This document shows positions 8,795 through 16,568 of a DNA stretch of 54,770 nt, piece by piece (position 1 is the stretch's first letter; every line of letters starts with the position of its first letter). Both the position numbers and the translations under genes were made by a program. Source of the DNA: Clostridia bacterium (GTDB taxonomy: Bacteria; Bacillota; Clostridia; Oscillospirales; QAMX01); NCBI GenBank assembly GCA_017441705.1, contig JAFRWU010000093.1:1-54770 (forward strand). The letters run 5' to 3'. The notes under the pieces were generated by a model. It was not told the origin of the DNA and searched no databases. It saw nothing but the letters and a program-made list of their open reading frames with translations.

Positions 8795-9190
8795 CTATTC
8801 CGCTTCTTCCCCGGCTTCCAGCGCACGGCGGCAGATCGCGAAAAGATCCCGGATCCGTTCCTCTTCCCCGCCGAGAAAAAGCCAGCCGAACACCGCTTCG
8901 AGCCCGGTGGCCAGGGCGTATTCGCCCGGATCGCTTCGCCGGGCGGCGGCTTTGGGGTGCGCGTTCCGTCCTCTGCGGAAAACCGCCGCTTCCTCTTCCC
9001 GTAAACCGGGGAGCGCGGCCTCCGCGGCCTTCGCCTGCGCCGCCGCCGTCACGAAGGAAAGCGCCCTGCGGTTCAGTTCGCCGATGGCGCCTTTCCCGGC
9101 CGAGGTGAGATACGATCTGACCTCCAGTTCGTACACGGCGTCCCCAAGGTATGCCAGCTCCAGGCTCCCCATTTCTTTCCGATCCTTCAT
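8795..9190 (-). CDS. mrnC: Mini-ribonuclease III
   Basis: This 131-residue RNase III-like endonuclease lacks a double-strand RNA-binding domain; in Firmicutes MrnC matures the ends of 23S rRNA. The catalytic motifs are present: LAYLGDAVYELEVRS near the start, RRGRN in the middle and EYALATGLEAVFGWLFLGG, which supplies the second acidic residue. The length equals other MrnC proteins. The ATG at 9190 gives the usual N-terminus; a GTG 14 codons upstream is poorer. Unlike in Bacillus it is not next to cysS. Its promoter shares a -35 box with the divergent ABC ATPase promoter. Confidence 0.93.
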   Translation of the reverse strand: MKDRKEMGSLELAYLGDAVYELEVRSYLTSAGKGAIGELNRRALSFVTAAAQAKAAEAALPGLREEEAAVFRRGRNAHPKAAARRSDPGEYALATGLEAVFGWLFLGGEEERIRDLFAICRRALEAGEEAE

Positions 9191-9222
9191 GCTCCGGCCT
9201 CTTTTCCCTGTTTTCCGTCTTG

Positions 9223-9251
9223 ATTTTAGCACAGAAAAACAAATATTGCAA
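9223..9251 (-). promoter_or_regulatory. mrnC promoter
   Basis: On the minus strand TTGCAA (9246-9251), a 17 bp spacer and TAAAAT (9223-9228). The -35 hexamer is a palindrome and is used again by the opposite promoter. Confidence 0.7.
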
Positions 9252-9274
9252 ACTGCGATTCGTTATGTTATACT
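9246..9274 (+). promoter_or_regulatory. promoter of the ABC ATPase gene
   Basis: TTGCAA (9246-9251), a 17 bp spacer and TATACT (9269-9274). The same six base pairs form the -35 box of the mrnC promoter on the other strand. Confidence 0.7.
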
Positions 9275-9305
9275 TAAGAGAACCGAGTCATACGGAGAAA
9301 GCGCG

Positions 9306-9324
9306 CCGGTTTTGACCGGTTTTT
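9306..9324 (+). terminator. possible leader attenuator before the ABC ATPase
   Basis: CCGGT (9306-9310), the loop TTTG and ACCGG (9315-9319) followed by TTTTT lie in the roughly 115 nt leader of the ABC ATPase mRNA. The stem is short, so this is only a weak candidate for transcription attenuation. Confidence 0.3.
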
Positions 9325-9393
9325 CTTTCCTCCGCCGCATATTTCCCCTTTCCCGGCGAAAAATAGCCGTATCCGGAAAGGGGGAATCCGACC

Positions 9394-10077
<684 letters not shown>

Positions 10078-10132
10078 CATCTCACCGTCATGCGCCGGGC
10101 GTTCCGCCCGATTGGGAGTACACATAAGCCAT

Positions 10133-10615
10133 ATGGAAAGACGCGACAAAACGAATTATTATCTCGACATCGCCGAAACGGTTCTTGAACGCAGCACCTG
10201 TCTGCGCCGCCGCTACGGCGCCATCATCGTCAAGAACGACTCCATCGTCTCCACCGGATACAACGGCGCGCCGCGGTCCTGCCGCAACTGCACCGACATG
10301 GGAACCTGCCGGAGAGAGGCGCTCAATGTGCCCCGCGGTCAGCGATATGAGCTGTGCCGTTCGGTCCACGCCGAACAGAACGCCATCATCGCCGCCTCCC
10401 GGGACGAAATGCTGGGAGCGACGCTCTACCTCGCGGGCAGGGACGCGAAAACCGGAGAGGTCCTTTCCGACTGCACCCCCTGCGCCCTGTGCCGCCGGTT
10501 CATCATCAACGCCGGTATCGTAAAGGTCGTCTGCCGGATCTCCAGGGACGACTGTACCGTCACCGACGTGGAGGAATGGATCAAAAACGACGAAAGCCTT
10601 CAGCTGATGGGCTGA
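10133..10615 (+). CDS. deoxycytidylate deaminase (dCMP deaminase, ComEB-like)
   Basis: This 160-residue zinc enzyme deaminates dCMP to dUMP, feeding thymidylate synthesis. The zinc site is plain: the HAE motif in SVHAEQNAII and the two cysteines of DCTPCALCRRFI. An extra Cys pair in SCRNCTDMGTCRRE is typical of dCMP deaminases, which bind a second zinc. The ATG at 10133 gives the usual N-terminus (MERRDKTNYYLDIAETV); the TTG at 10112 is possible, and the nearest Shine-Dalgarno-like GGGAG is 14 bases before the ATG, so the start is less certain than the function. Confidence 0.9.
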   Translation: MERRDKTNYYLDIAETVLERSTCLRRRYGAIIVKNDSIVSTGYNGAPRSCRNCTDMGTCRREALNVPRGQRYELCRSVHAEQNAIIAASRDEMLGATLYLAGRDAKTGEVLSDCTPCALCRRFIINAGIVKVVCRISRDDCTVTDVEEWIKNDESLQLMG

Positions 10616-10666
10616 GGATTCCCTGCGTCCACATACGCCAATGCAAAAGGAAGGGGTTTTTCTCGT

Positions 10667-11305
10667 ATGAAAAAAACGCTTGCTCTTCTACTCGTTTCCC
10701 TGATGCTCCTGTCGCTTGCCGCCTGCGGATCCGGGGGGTTCTCGCTGGGCCGGTTCGAGGGGAACGAATACCATAACGACATGCTGTCCCTCTATTTCCG
10801 TCTGCCCGCCTCCTGGCACCGCGCCGACGCGGCCGAGGCGGAATCGCTTCTCGGCATGAAGCGCACGGTTTACGATACGTATGACGAAGAGGCTCTCGCA
10901 GAGGTCGAAAAGGATCACGCCTTCGATCTCGGTTACGCTTTCGTTCTTTCTACCGACGGCGGGCTCGACCGGTTCGATCTTCTCTTCCAGAAAAACACGG
11001 GCGACGGCGACAGCGCTTCCTACATCGCCTCCGCGAGAGAGCAGCTGGAAAAATACGGCGATCTCTGGGAGATCCGCACGGTTTCAAACGAAACCGTCAC
11101 GATCGCGGGGCACGAATACGTGGCGCTGGAGATGATCCTGAAAAACGGAGACACGGTCCTGCGGTACTATTATCTGACCACCGTGGCCGAAGGATACTAC
11201 GTCACCATGATCCTGACCACCTCGCTCGTCGATTATTCCTTTGCGGATTTTCTTTCCACCCTCAATCAGAGCTCGGTCAGCTACTACGGGCTGGAAACCA
11301 AATAA
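10667..11305 (+). CDS. hypothetical lipoprotein
   Basis: This 212-residue protein was not recognised at family level. It has a lipoprotein signal peptide (Lys-Lys, hydrophobic core, lipobox LAAC with the lipid Cys at residue 20), so it should sit on the outer face of the membrane. The rest is globular, mixed alpha/beta, with YFRLPASWHRAD, FVLSTDGGLDRFDLLF and a later YVALEMILKNGDTVLRYYYL resembling a PsbP/Mog1-like small-domain pattern (weak inference). AAAAGGAAGGGG precedes the ATG. A perfect terminator follows 93 bases downstream. Confidence 0.75.
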   Translation: MKKTLALLLVSLMLLSLAACGSGGFSLGRFEGNEYHNDMLSLYFRLPASWHRADAAEAESLLGMKRTVYDTYDEEALAEVEKDHAFDLGYAFVLSTDGGLDRFDLLFQKNTGDGDSASYIASAREQLEKYGDLWEIRTVSNETVTIAGHEYVALEMILKNGDTVLRYYYLTTVAEGYYVTMILTTSLVDYSFADFLSTLNQSSVSYYGLETK

Positions 11306-11398
11306 ACGCCGGGCCGTATACAGAAAGGATCCAAAAGGGCCGTTCCTGACGCGGCCTCTGTCAAACGGGCCGCAAGAAAAACAAAAACGTTTCGATTG

Positions 11399-11434
11399 AA
11401 AAAACCACCCTGCGCCATAGCAGGGTGGTTTTTT
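11399..11434. terminator. perfect bidirectional terminator
   Basis: AAAAAACCACCCTGC (11399-11413), the loop GCCATA and GCAGGGTGGTTTTTT (11420-11434) form a 15 bp perfect stem with A and T tracts on both sides. It ends the lipoprotein transcript starting near 10.6 kb. Confidence 0.92.
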
Positions 11435-11466
11435 CACGTGTCCCGGCAGGCGCCCCGGGTCCAGGC

Positions 11467-11480
11467 AAATTGCACAATTT
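11467..11480. promoter_or_regulatory. AAATTG-CA-CAATTT inverted repeat, possible operator
   Basis: A 14 bp inverted repeat sits 16 bp upstream of the -35 box of the first tandem lipoprotein gene. A related half, TTGTGCAATT, sits at 12202-12211 just upstream of the -35 box of the second copy. No such site was found at the third. It may be a regulator site, but AT-rich palindromes also arise by chance. Confidence 0.3.
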
Positions 11481-11495
11481 TTTCTTTTTTTGTTC

Positions 11496-11524
11496 TTTAC
11501 ATCTGCGCATTTTTGTTCTATAAT
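11496..11524 (+). promoter_or_regulatory. promoter of tandem lipoprotein copy 1
   Basis: TTTACA (11496-11501), a 17 bp spacer and perfect TATAAT (11519-11524). The leader to the start at 11640 is about 110 nt. Together with the terminator before it, this accounts for the 334-base stretch between genes. Confidence 0.75.
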
Positions 11525-11639
11525 AAAGGTAAGGAAGCAAACCTTGCAGGGAAGCCGAAGCCGGCCCGCTCCCCCGGTCCCGGGAAGGCGCCCCGCAGAG
11601 AAATCGTTTCCGCAATACACAGAACGGAGGTTTCGCATC

Positions 11640-12182
11640 ATGAAAAGGATCCCGCTTCTTCTGATGATCCTGCTTTTCATCTCCGCGTTATTCGCCGGCT
11701 GCGCCGGCAAGACCCCCGACGTCATCGAATCCGAAAAGAACGCCAAGGTCACTCTGGAAACGCTGGACTGGGCGATCCCCGTGGAGATCGACGGCGGTGA
11801 ATCCACCACCTACACCCTGGCGCAGGCCAAAGCGCACAAGATCGTGAAGATCTACTGCTCCTACCGGTTCGTGCCCCGTTCTTCCAATACCGCACCGCAG
11901 GTCACCACCGCCATCTTCGAAGGGATCCTCTTCTCCGACTTCCTGGCGGATATCGGATATCCCGACGCCTCCTCGGTCACCATCTATCACACCAACGAAT
12001 CCTATTACAAGCCCTTTGAATTCGACAAAGAGATCCTCAACGATCCGGGAAGCATCATCACCTGGATCCAGAACAAGAAAGAGGTCATCGCGGAATCCGA
12101 TTCCTACGTCGGTTTTGCCGCAGCAAACGGCGGTGTGGACGATATGTGTCATTCGATCGCCAGGATCGTCGTGCATCCATAA
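11640..12182 (+). CDS. tandem paralogous lipoprotein, copy 1 (sulfite-oxidase-fold-like)
   Basis: This 180-residue lipoprotein has lipobox LFAGC with the lipid Cys at residue 21, followed by the linker AGKTPDVIESE shared by all three neighbours. The mature part resembles the oxidoreductase molybdopterin-binding (sulfite oxidase-like) fold: PQVTTAIFEGILFSDFLADIG matches the GV-L-DLL strand-helix, and the end MCHSIARIVVHP matches the last strand. No clear cofactor Cys is seen at the usual place, so cofactor binding is not claimed. The ATG at 11640 follows AACGGAGGTTTCGCATC. It is the most diverged of the three copies. The fold is inferred; function unknown. Confidence 0.75.
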   Translation: MKRIPLLLMILLFISALFAGCAGKTPDVIESEKNAKVTLETLDWAIPVEIDGGESTTYTLAQAKAHKIVKIYCSYRFVPRSSNTAPQVTTAIFEGILFSDFLADIGYPDASSVTIYHTNESYYKPFEFDKEILNDPGSIITWIQNKKEVIAESDSYVGFAAANGGVDDMCHSIARIVVHP

Positions 12183-12184
12183 CA

Positions 12185-12203
12185 AAAATGCAATGTGCAT
12201 TTT
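12185..12203 (+). terminator. weak hairpin after copy 1
   Basis: AAAATGCA / TGCATTTT with the loop ATG directly follows the stop of copy 1. The stem is AT-rich with no further T run beyond TTTT, so it may be a weak terminator. Confidence 0.35.
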
Positions 12204-12216
12204 GTGCAATTCGTCG

Positions 12217-12245
12217 TTGACTTGTCGCCCGGTTTATGGTAAAAT
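12217..12245 (+). promoter_or_regulatory. promoter of tandem lipoprotein copy 2
   Basis: TTGACT (12217-12222), a 17 bp spacer and TAAAAT (12240-12245), 34 bp before the start codon. Confidence 0.7.
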
Positions 12246-12279
12246 TCCTTTATCACCTGATGAAAGGACTACAACTGCT

Positions 12280-12825
12280 ATGAAACGGATTGCTGCATTG
12301 ATTCTTCTTCTGGGTCTTTTCTGCTGCCTCTTCGGAAGCTGCACCGGCAAGACCCCCGACGTCATCGAATCCGAAGCCAAGCTGGTGACCCTGGACGACG
12401 TCAACTGGTCGATCCCCATCACCATTGAAGCCACCGGCGAAACCGTCACCTACACCATGGAGATGGCCCAGAAGCACGATCTCGCCAAGACCTACATTTC
12501 GGCTTATCAGTATGAGAACGCTCAGGCGCAGGGCGCCCCGCAGGTCACCACCCTGATCCTGGAAGGCGTTCGCTTCAAGGACGTTCTGGCCGATCTGGGC
12601 GTCACCGAGTGTTCTTCCGTTTCGGTCGCCCACAACGCGGCGGACCGCGGCGTCTACGAATACGATCACGACATCGTCTGGAGCGACAACACCGTGATCG
12701 GCTGGATCCAGAACAAGAACCAGATCGTCGAGGATTCCGCGCCCTCCTACGTTGCCTTCGGTTCCAAGGATGGCGGCGTGCACGATTTCTGCCACTCCAT
12801 CAAGAATATCGTCATCCACCCGTAA
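12280..12825 (+). CDS. tandem paralogous lipoprotein, copy 2
   Basis: This 181-residue lipoprotein has its lipid Cys at residue 21 (LFGSC) and is built like copies 1 and 3: KTPDVIES linker, LDDVNWSIPITIEATGETVT, APQVTTLILEGVRFKDVLADL and the C-terminal DFCHSIKNIVIHP. Bases 12343-12461 match 13046-13164 of copy 3 at 117 of 119 positions, far closer than their signal peptides, which points to recent duplication or gene conversion. It probably has the same sulfite-oxidase-like fold as its siblings (inference). It has its own promoter and its own terminator, so the copies can be expressed separately. Confidence 0.78.
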   Translation: MKRIAALILLLGLFCCLFGSCTGKTPDVIESEAKLVTLDDVNWSIPITIEATGETVTYTMEMAQKHDLAKTYISAYQYENAQAQGAPQVTTLILEGVRFKDVLADLGVTECSSVSVAHNAADRGVYEYDHDIVWSDNTVIGWIQNKNQIVEDSAPSYVAFGSKDGGVHDFCHSIKNIVIHP

Positions 12826-12841
12826 GCCTGATCCGTCATGC

Positions 12842-12876
12842 AAGAGGATCGCCGGATTTCCGGCGATCCTCTTTTT
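12842..12876 (+). terminator. terminator after lipoprotein copy 2
   Basis: AAGAGGATCGCCGG (12842-12855), the loop ATTT and CCGGCGATCCTCTT (12860-12873) form a 14 bp perfect stem ending in TTTTT. Confidence 0.92.
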
Positions 12877-12918
12877 CCCGGAAAGGCTTCCGGATCCGGC
12901 CCGCGGGCAAATTCACGG

Positions 12919-12947
12919 TTGCTTTTCCGCGCGGGATATGATAGAAT
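12919..12947 (+). promoter_or_regulatory. promoter of tandem lipoprotein copy 3
   Basis: TTGCTT (12919-12924), a 17 bp spacer and TAGAAT (12942-12947), 35 bp before the ATG at 12983. Confidence 0.65.
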
Positions 12948-12982
12948 GATACCATCACAAAGGAAGAAAGAAGGAGTATACC

Positions 12983-13531
12983 ATGAAAAGAGCCGTTTCT
13001 CTTCTCTGCGCCATGATCATGATCTTCGCTCTTCTTGCCTCCTGCACCGGCAAGACTCCCGACGTCATCGAATCCGAAGCCAAGATGGTGACCCTGGACG
13101 ACGTCAACTGGTCGATCCCCATCACCATTGAAGCCACCGGCGAAACCGTCACCTACACCATGGAACAGGCCCTGAAGCACGACCGTGCCAAAACCTACAT
13201 CTCGGCTTATCAGCTCATCGGCGACAACGGCGCCGGCAACAACGCGCCGCAGGTCGCGACCTTCATTCTGGAAGGCGTTCTGTTCAAGGACGTTCTGGCC
13301 GATCTGGGCGTCACCGAATGCTCCTCCGTCACCGTCACTCACAACGCTCTTTCCACCCCGTTCGAATACGATCACGACATCGTATGGAGCGACAACACCA
13401 TCGTGGGATGGATCCAGAACAAGAACCAGATCGTCGAGGATTCCGGCCCCACCTATGTGGCCTTCGGTTCCAAGGACGCCGGCGTGCACGATTTCTGCCA
13501 TTCCATCAAGGAAATCATCATCCATCCGTAA
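12983..13531 (+). CDS. tandem paralogous lipoprotein, copy 3
   Basis: This 182-residue lipoprotein has lipobox LLASC and the lipid Cys at residue 21. It is the near twin of copy 2 over the first half of the mature domain and again around WIQNKNQIVEDS, but has a different loop (LIGDNGAGNN) in the middle. It keeps the EGVLFKDVLADLGV and DFCHSIKEIIIHP stretches that suggest a sulfite-oxidase-like fold. AAAGAAGGAGTATACC precedes the ATG. A perfect terminator follows, and the ApbE-type gene begins 90 bases after its stop, so a functional link with flavin transfer is possible but not shown. Confidence 0.78.
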   Translation: MKRAVSLLCAMIMIFALLASCTGKTPDVIESEAKMVTLDDVNWSIPITIEATGETVTYTMEQALKHDRAKTYISAYQLIGDNGAGNNAPQVATFILEGVLFKDVLADLGVTECSSVTVTHNALSTPFEYDHDIVWSDNTIVGWIQNKNQIVEDSGPTYVAFGSKDAGVHDFCHSIKEIIIHP

Positions 13532-13541
13532 CTCAACCTGC

Positions 13542-13575
13542 AAAAAAGAGCTTCCGGAGACGGAAGCTCTTTTTT
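13542..13575. terminator. perfect bidirectional terminator after copy 3
   Basis: AAAAAAGAGCTTCCG (13542-13556), the loop GAGA and CGGAAGCTCTTTTTT (13561-13575): a 15 bp perfect stem with A and T tracts. Confidence 0.93.
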
Positions 13576-13621
13576 ATACACTGCGTCTTTCCTGCGATCT
13601 CATGAAACGAGGCGTACGCTC

Positions 13622-14641
13622 TTGAGGAAAAAAACTCTGTTTCCGCGGCTCTTCTCCGCGTTCTTTCTTCCCTTTCTGCTTTTCGCGCTGTTCCCCTCCT
13701 GCGGTCAAAGGAGCGCCGAAGCCACGGTATTCGCCATGGATACCGCGGCGATCCTCCGTCTGGAGGGCGAAGGGGCGGAGGAGGTTCTTCCTTTGCTGAC
13801 GGCGGAGCTTGACCGGCTGAACGGTCTTCTGGACGCCGAGGGCGAAGCGCTCTCCGCGCTCCGCCGGGGAAGCTCCGTCCGGGATCCCGAGATCGTCTCG
13901 CTTTTGCGCGCGGCGGCGGAGGTCTCGGAAAAAACCGGCGGCGCGATGGACGTGACGGTCAATCCCGCGGTGGAGGCCTGGGGCTTCCGCTCCGGGGACT
14001 ATCGCGTGCCGCAGGAGGAGGAGCTCCGCTCTCTCCGGGAAAAGACCGGCTGGGAGAGCATCTCCTTTCACGGCGGCGCCGTTTCCCTTCCCGAAGGCTT
14101 TTCCCTGACCCTCGGCGCCGTAGCCAAGGGCTACGCCGGCGACCGGCTGCGGGAAATCGCAGAAGAGAACGGGATCCGCCGGGGCGTCCTTTCCCTCGGC
14201 GGGAACGTGATCCTGCTCGGCGATAAGGCGGCGGGAAAAGACTGGTCGGTGGCGCTCCGCGCCCCGGAGGGGGGATACGCCCTGACGCTTTCGCTTTCGG
14301 ACACTTCCGCCGTCACCAGCGGTTCCTACGAGCGCTTTTTCGAGAAGGACGGAAAACGGTACCATCATATCCTCGACCCCGAAACTCTCTCCCCCGCCGA
14401 AAGCGGTCTCGTGTCGGCGACGGTCGTCGCCCGGAACGGATTTCTGGCCGACGCGCTTTCCACGGCGTTATTCGTGATGGGACCCGAAAGAGCCGCGGAC
14501 TACTGGCGGACGTACGGAGAAAAGGACGCTTTCGAGATCCTGCTCCTCACCGAAGACCATCGGGTGATCGCGAGCCGCGGCCTGGTATCCCGGATCGTTC
14601 AGTACGGGGAAGGCTGGGACGATCTGGTGATCGTCGAATAA
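13622..14641 (+). CDS. apbE: FAD:protein FMN transferase (ApbE family)
   Basis: ApbE enzymes split FAD and attach FMN to a Thr or Ser of target proteins outside the membrane. This 339-residue protein has a hydrophobic N-terminus with a possible lipobox (LFPSC, residue 27). Family motifs are present: FAMDT near the N-terminus, LGAVAKGYAGDRL, LSLGGNVILLG, TSGSYERFF with YHHILDPETLSPA, and SATVVARNGFLADALSTALFVMG. The start is a TTG at 13622 with a weak GAGG upstream; no in-frame ATG fits better. Three lipoproteins precede it, but none shows the usual flavinylation motif, so its targets are probably encoded elsewhere. Confidence 0.9.
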   Translation: MRKKTLFPRLFSAFFLPFLLFALFPSCGQRSAEATVFAMDTAAILRLEGEGAEEVLPLLTAELDRLNGLLDAEGEALSALRRGSSVRDPEIVSLLRAAAEVSEKTGGAMDVTVNPAVEAWGFRSGDYRVPQEEELRSLREKTGWESISFHGGAVSLPEGFSLTLGAVAKGYAGDRLREIAEENGIRRGVLSLGGNVILLGDKAAGKDWSVALRAPEGGYALTLSLSDTSAVTSGSYERFFEKDGKRYHHILDPETLSPAESGLVSATVVARNGFLADALSTALFVMGPERAADYWRTYGEKDAFEILLLTEDHRVIASRGLVSRIVQYGEGWDDLVIVE

Positions 14642-14678
14642 GATGAAAACAGGCGAACGCCGTTTTTGCATTTTTCGC

Positions 14679-14707
14679 TTTACAAGCCGTTCTTTTTTCG
14701 GTATACT
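14679..14707 (+). promoter_or_regulatory. prfB promoter
   Basis: TTTACA (14679-14684), a 17 bp spacer and TATACT (14702-14707), 60 bp before the prfB start. Confidence 0.7.
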
Positions 14708-14767
14708 ATATAGAAATATGCCCCGGCGCCGTCCGGCGGCGCCATACGCGAAAGTGAGTTGCAGAAT

Positions 14768-15889
14768 ATGATACAATACGACGAATACCGTTTGAAAACC
14801 CAGGCTCTTCTGCCGCAGATCCAGGAGCTTGGCGTATCTCTGGATATCGAAGGCGCGAAGAACGAGCTGAAAAAGCTGGAAAAGGAAGCCGAGGGCGAGG
14901 GCTTCTGGAACGATCTGGAGAATTCCCAGAAGGTCCTGATGCGCACCAAGAACCTGAAAACGAAGGTCGAATCCTACGGCTCCCTGCTGGGAAAGCAGGA
15001 GGATCTTCTGACCCTGATCCAGCTGGCCGACGAGGAAAACGACGAATCCCTTCTGCCGGAGGTGGAGGCGGCCTATACCGAACTCACCGAAGGCATTGAA
15101 AAGAAACGGCTGGAAACCCTGCTTTCGGGCGAATACGACAACTGCAACGCCATCCTCTCCTTCCACGCCGGCGCCGGCGGCACCGAGGCGCAGGATTGGG
15201 CGCAGATGCTTTACCGGATGTATCTGCGCTGGGCGGAGCGCAAGGGCTTCAAATGCAAGACCGTGGACTATCTGGAAGGCGACGAGGCGGGCATCAAGAG
15301 CGCCTCGGTGATGGTGGAGGGAGACAACGTCTTCGGTTACCTCAAATGCGAGGCGGGCGTCCACCGGCTGGTGCGCGTCTCCCCCTTCGACGCCTCCGGC
15401 AGACGCCATACCTCCTTTGCGGCGGTGGAGGTCACCCCCGAGATCGGCGACGACGTCTCGGTGGAGATCCGTCCCGAGGATCTGCGGGTGGACACCTACC
15501 GTTCCAGCGGCGCGGGCGGCCAGCACGTCAACAAGACCGAATCGGCCATCCGTATCACTCACCTTCCCACCGGCATCGTGGTTGCCTGTCAGAATGAAAG
15601 AAGCCAGATCCAGAACCGCGAAGTCGCCATGCGCATGCTGAAATCCAAGCTTTTGGAAATCAAGATCCGCCAGCACCTGGACAAGATCGAAGACATCAAG
15701 GGCGAACAGAAGCTGATCGAATGGGGCAGCCAGATCCGTTCCTACGTCTTTATGCCCTACACGCTCGTCAAGGACAACCGCACCGATTACGAAACCGGGA
15801 ACATCAACGCGGTGATGGACGGAGATCTTGACGGCTTCATCAACGCTTATCTGACCGGCGCCGCCAACGGCACGCTGAATCTGAAATGA
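14768..15889 (+). CDS. prfB: peptide chain release factor 2, without programmed frameshift
   Basis: RF2 ends translation at UGA and UAA. The protein has 373 residues with the stop-codon recognition tripeptide SPF (205-207), the catalytic GGQ (250-252) inside SSGAGGQHVNKTES, and the RF2-type RRHTSF. In most bacteria prfB has an in-frame UGA near codon 25 that is bypassed by +1 frameshifting; here one uninterrupted frame runs from ATG 14768 through LGVSLDIEG, the position of the usual shift, so the autoregulation is absent. GTGAG lies about 10 bases upstream of the ATG. An in-frame TTG three codons upstream is possible. Confidence 0.97.
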   Translation: MIQYDEYRLKTQALLPQIQELGVSLDIEGAKNELKKLEKEAEGEGFWNDLENSQKVLMRTKNLKTKVESYGSLLGKQEDLLTLIQLADEENDESLLPEVEAAYTELTEGIEKKRLETLLSGEYDNCNAILSFHAGAGGTEAQDWAQMLYRMYLRWAERKGFKCKTVDYLEGDEAGIKSASVMVEGDNVFGYLKCEAGVHRLVRVSPFDASGRRHTSFAAVEVTPEIGDDVSVEIRPEDLRVDTYRSSGAGGQHVNKTESAIRITHLPTGIVVACQNERSQIQNREVAMRMLKSKLLEIKIRQHLDKIEDIKGEQKLIEWGSQIRSYVFMPYTLVKDNRTDYETGNINAVMDGDLDGFINAYLTGAANGTLNLK

Positions 15890-15895
15890 CGGCCG

Positions 15896-15922
15896 GCCCC
15901 GTCCGGAAGGGACGGGGCTTTT
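15896..15922 (+). terminator. prfB terminator
   Basis: GCCCCGTCC (15896-15904) pairs with GGACGGGGC (15910-15918), followed by TTTT. Confidence 0.75.
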
Positions 15923-15947
15923 CCCCCCGAAAAAGGAGGTGCGATGC

Positions 15948-16178
15948 GTGAAATGTCCCCACTGCGGAAGCGAGAGGATCGAGCTCGGCGTCGTCTGGGG
16001 CAAGACGGCGGCGGTCCCGGGAAACGTCGGGCTTCTCTATAAAGCCGGACTTTTTACCGGTACGGCTCAGGTCTATTCCGATCTTTGCCTTTCCTGCGGA
16101 ACGATCCTCCGCACGTATATCAAGGAGGACGCCGACCGGGAGTGGAACCATATCCCGCCTATTCCCGGAAGCAGATAA
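15948..16178 (+). CDS. small zinc-ribbon-like protein
   Basis: This is a 76-residue protein with two Cys pairs, CPHC near the N-terminus and CLSC about 45 residues later, as in a split zinc ribbon. Between them lies LYKAGLFTGTAQVYSDL. A GTG at 15948 is preceded by AAAAAGGAGG with 8 bases spacing, which makes it a better start than the GTG at 15939, which lies inside the binding site. Function is unknown; similar short proteins are annotated as hypothetical. It sits between the prfB terminator and its own terminator with no clear promoter. Confidence 0.7.
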   Translation: MKCPHCGSERIELGVVWGKTAAVPGNVGLLYKAGLFTGTAQVYSDLCLSCGTILRTYIKEDADREWNHIPPIPGSR

Positions 16179-16197
16179 CGGTTTCCCCGTGCGTTTT

Positions 16198-16231
16198 CCG
16201 TCCCTTCCGCATCCGCGGAGGGGACGGTTTT
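16198..16231 (+). terminator. terminator after the zinc-ribbon gene
   Basis: CCGTCCCTTCCGC (16198-16210) pairs with GCGGAGGGGACGG (16215-16227) with one G-T wobble, followed by TTTT. Confidence 0.75.
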
Positions 16232-16269
16232 CCGCTTCGGAAAAAGCCTCTTTTTTGCGAAAAAAAGCC

Positions 16270-16298
16270 TTGACTTTTCCTTTTCCCCATGATATACT
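16270..16298 (+). promoter_or_regulatory. promoter of the rpmG-secE-nusG-rplK-rplA run
   Basis: TTGACT (16270-16275), a 17 bp spacer and TATACT (16293-16298). The leader to rpmG is about 90 nt. Confidence 0.75.
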
Positions 16299-16394
16299 TT
16301 TCCTTACCTGCAAAGGGCTTATTTTTTGTGCCCAAAAACAGGGCCGGGCCTTTAATTTCAGCAGGGAGGCAATGGATTAAGGAGGTGCCGAACA

Positions 16395-16544
16395 ATGCGA
16401 GTCAAAGTAACTCTCGCGTGCCAGGAATGCAAGCAGCGCAATTACAACACTGTCAAGAACAAGAAAAACACGCCTGACAGATTGGAAATGAACAAGTACT
16501 GCCGTTTCTGCCGCAAGCATACCGTTCACAGAGAAACGAAGTAA
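16395..16544 (+). CDS. rpmG: 50S ribosomal protein L33
   Basis: This is a 49-residue ribosomal protein starting [19 protein letters not shown] and ending [10 protein letters not shown]. Four cysteines in two CxxC pairs (CQEC and CRFC) make it the zinc-binding form of L33. GGAGGTGCCGAACA precedes the ATG. It is the first gene of the translation/secretion run, 24 bases ahead of secE, the common arrangement in Firmicutes. Confidence 0.96.
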   Translation: MRVKVTLACQECKQRNYNTVKNKKNTPDRLEMNKYCRFCRKHTVHRETK

Positions 16545-16568
16545 ACGCGCGGGGAAAGGTGAATTCTG

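Noticed and set aside
11525..11639. Molybdenum cofactor riboswitch before lipoprotein copy 1
   Set aside because: Considered because of the fold guess, but the conserved cores of that riboswitch are not visible in the 110-base leader.
11640..13531. FMN-binding (flavinylated) substrates of ApbE
   Set aside because: The conserved S/T-G-A-T type attachment motif is not present in any of the three copies.
16545..16568. tRNA-Trp between rpmG and secE, as in some Firmicutes
   Set aside because: The gap is only 24 bases and holds the secE binding site.
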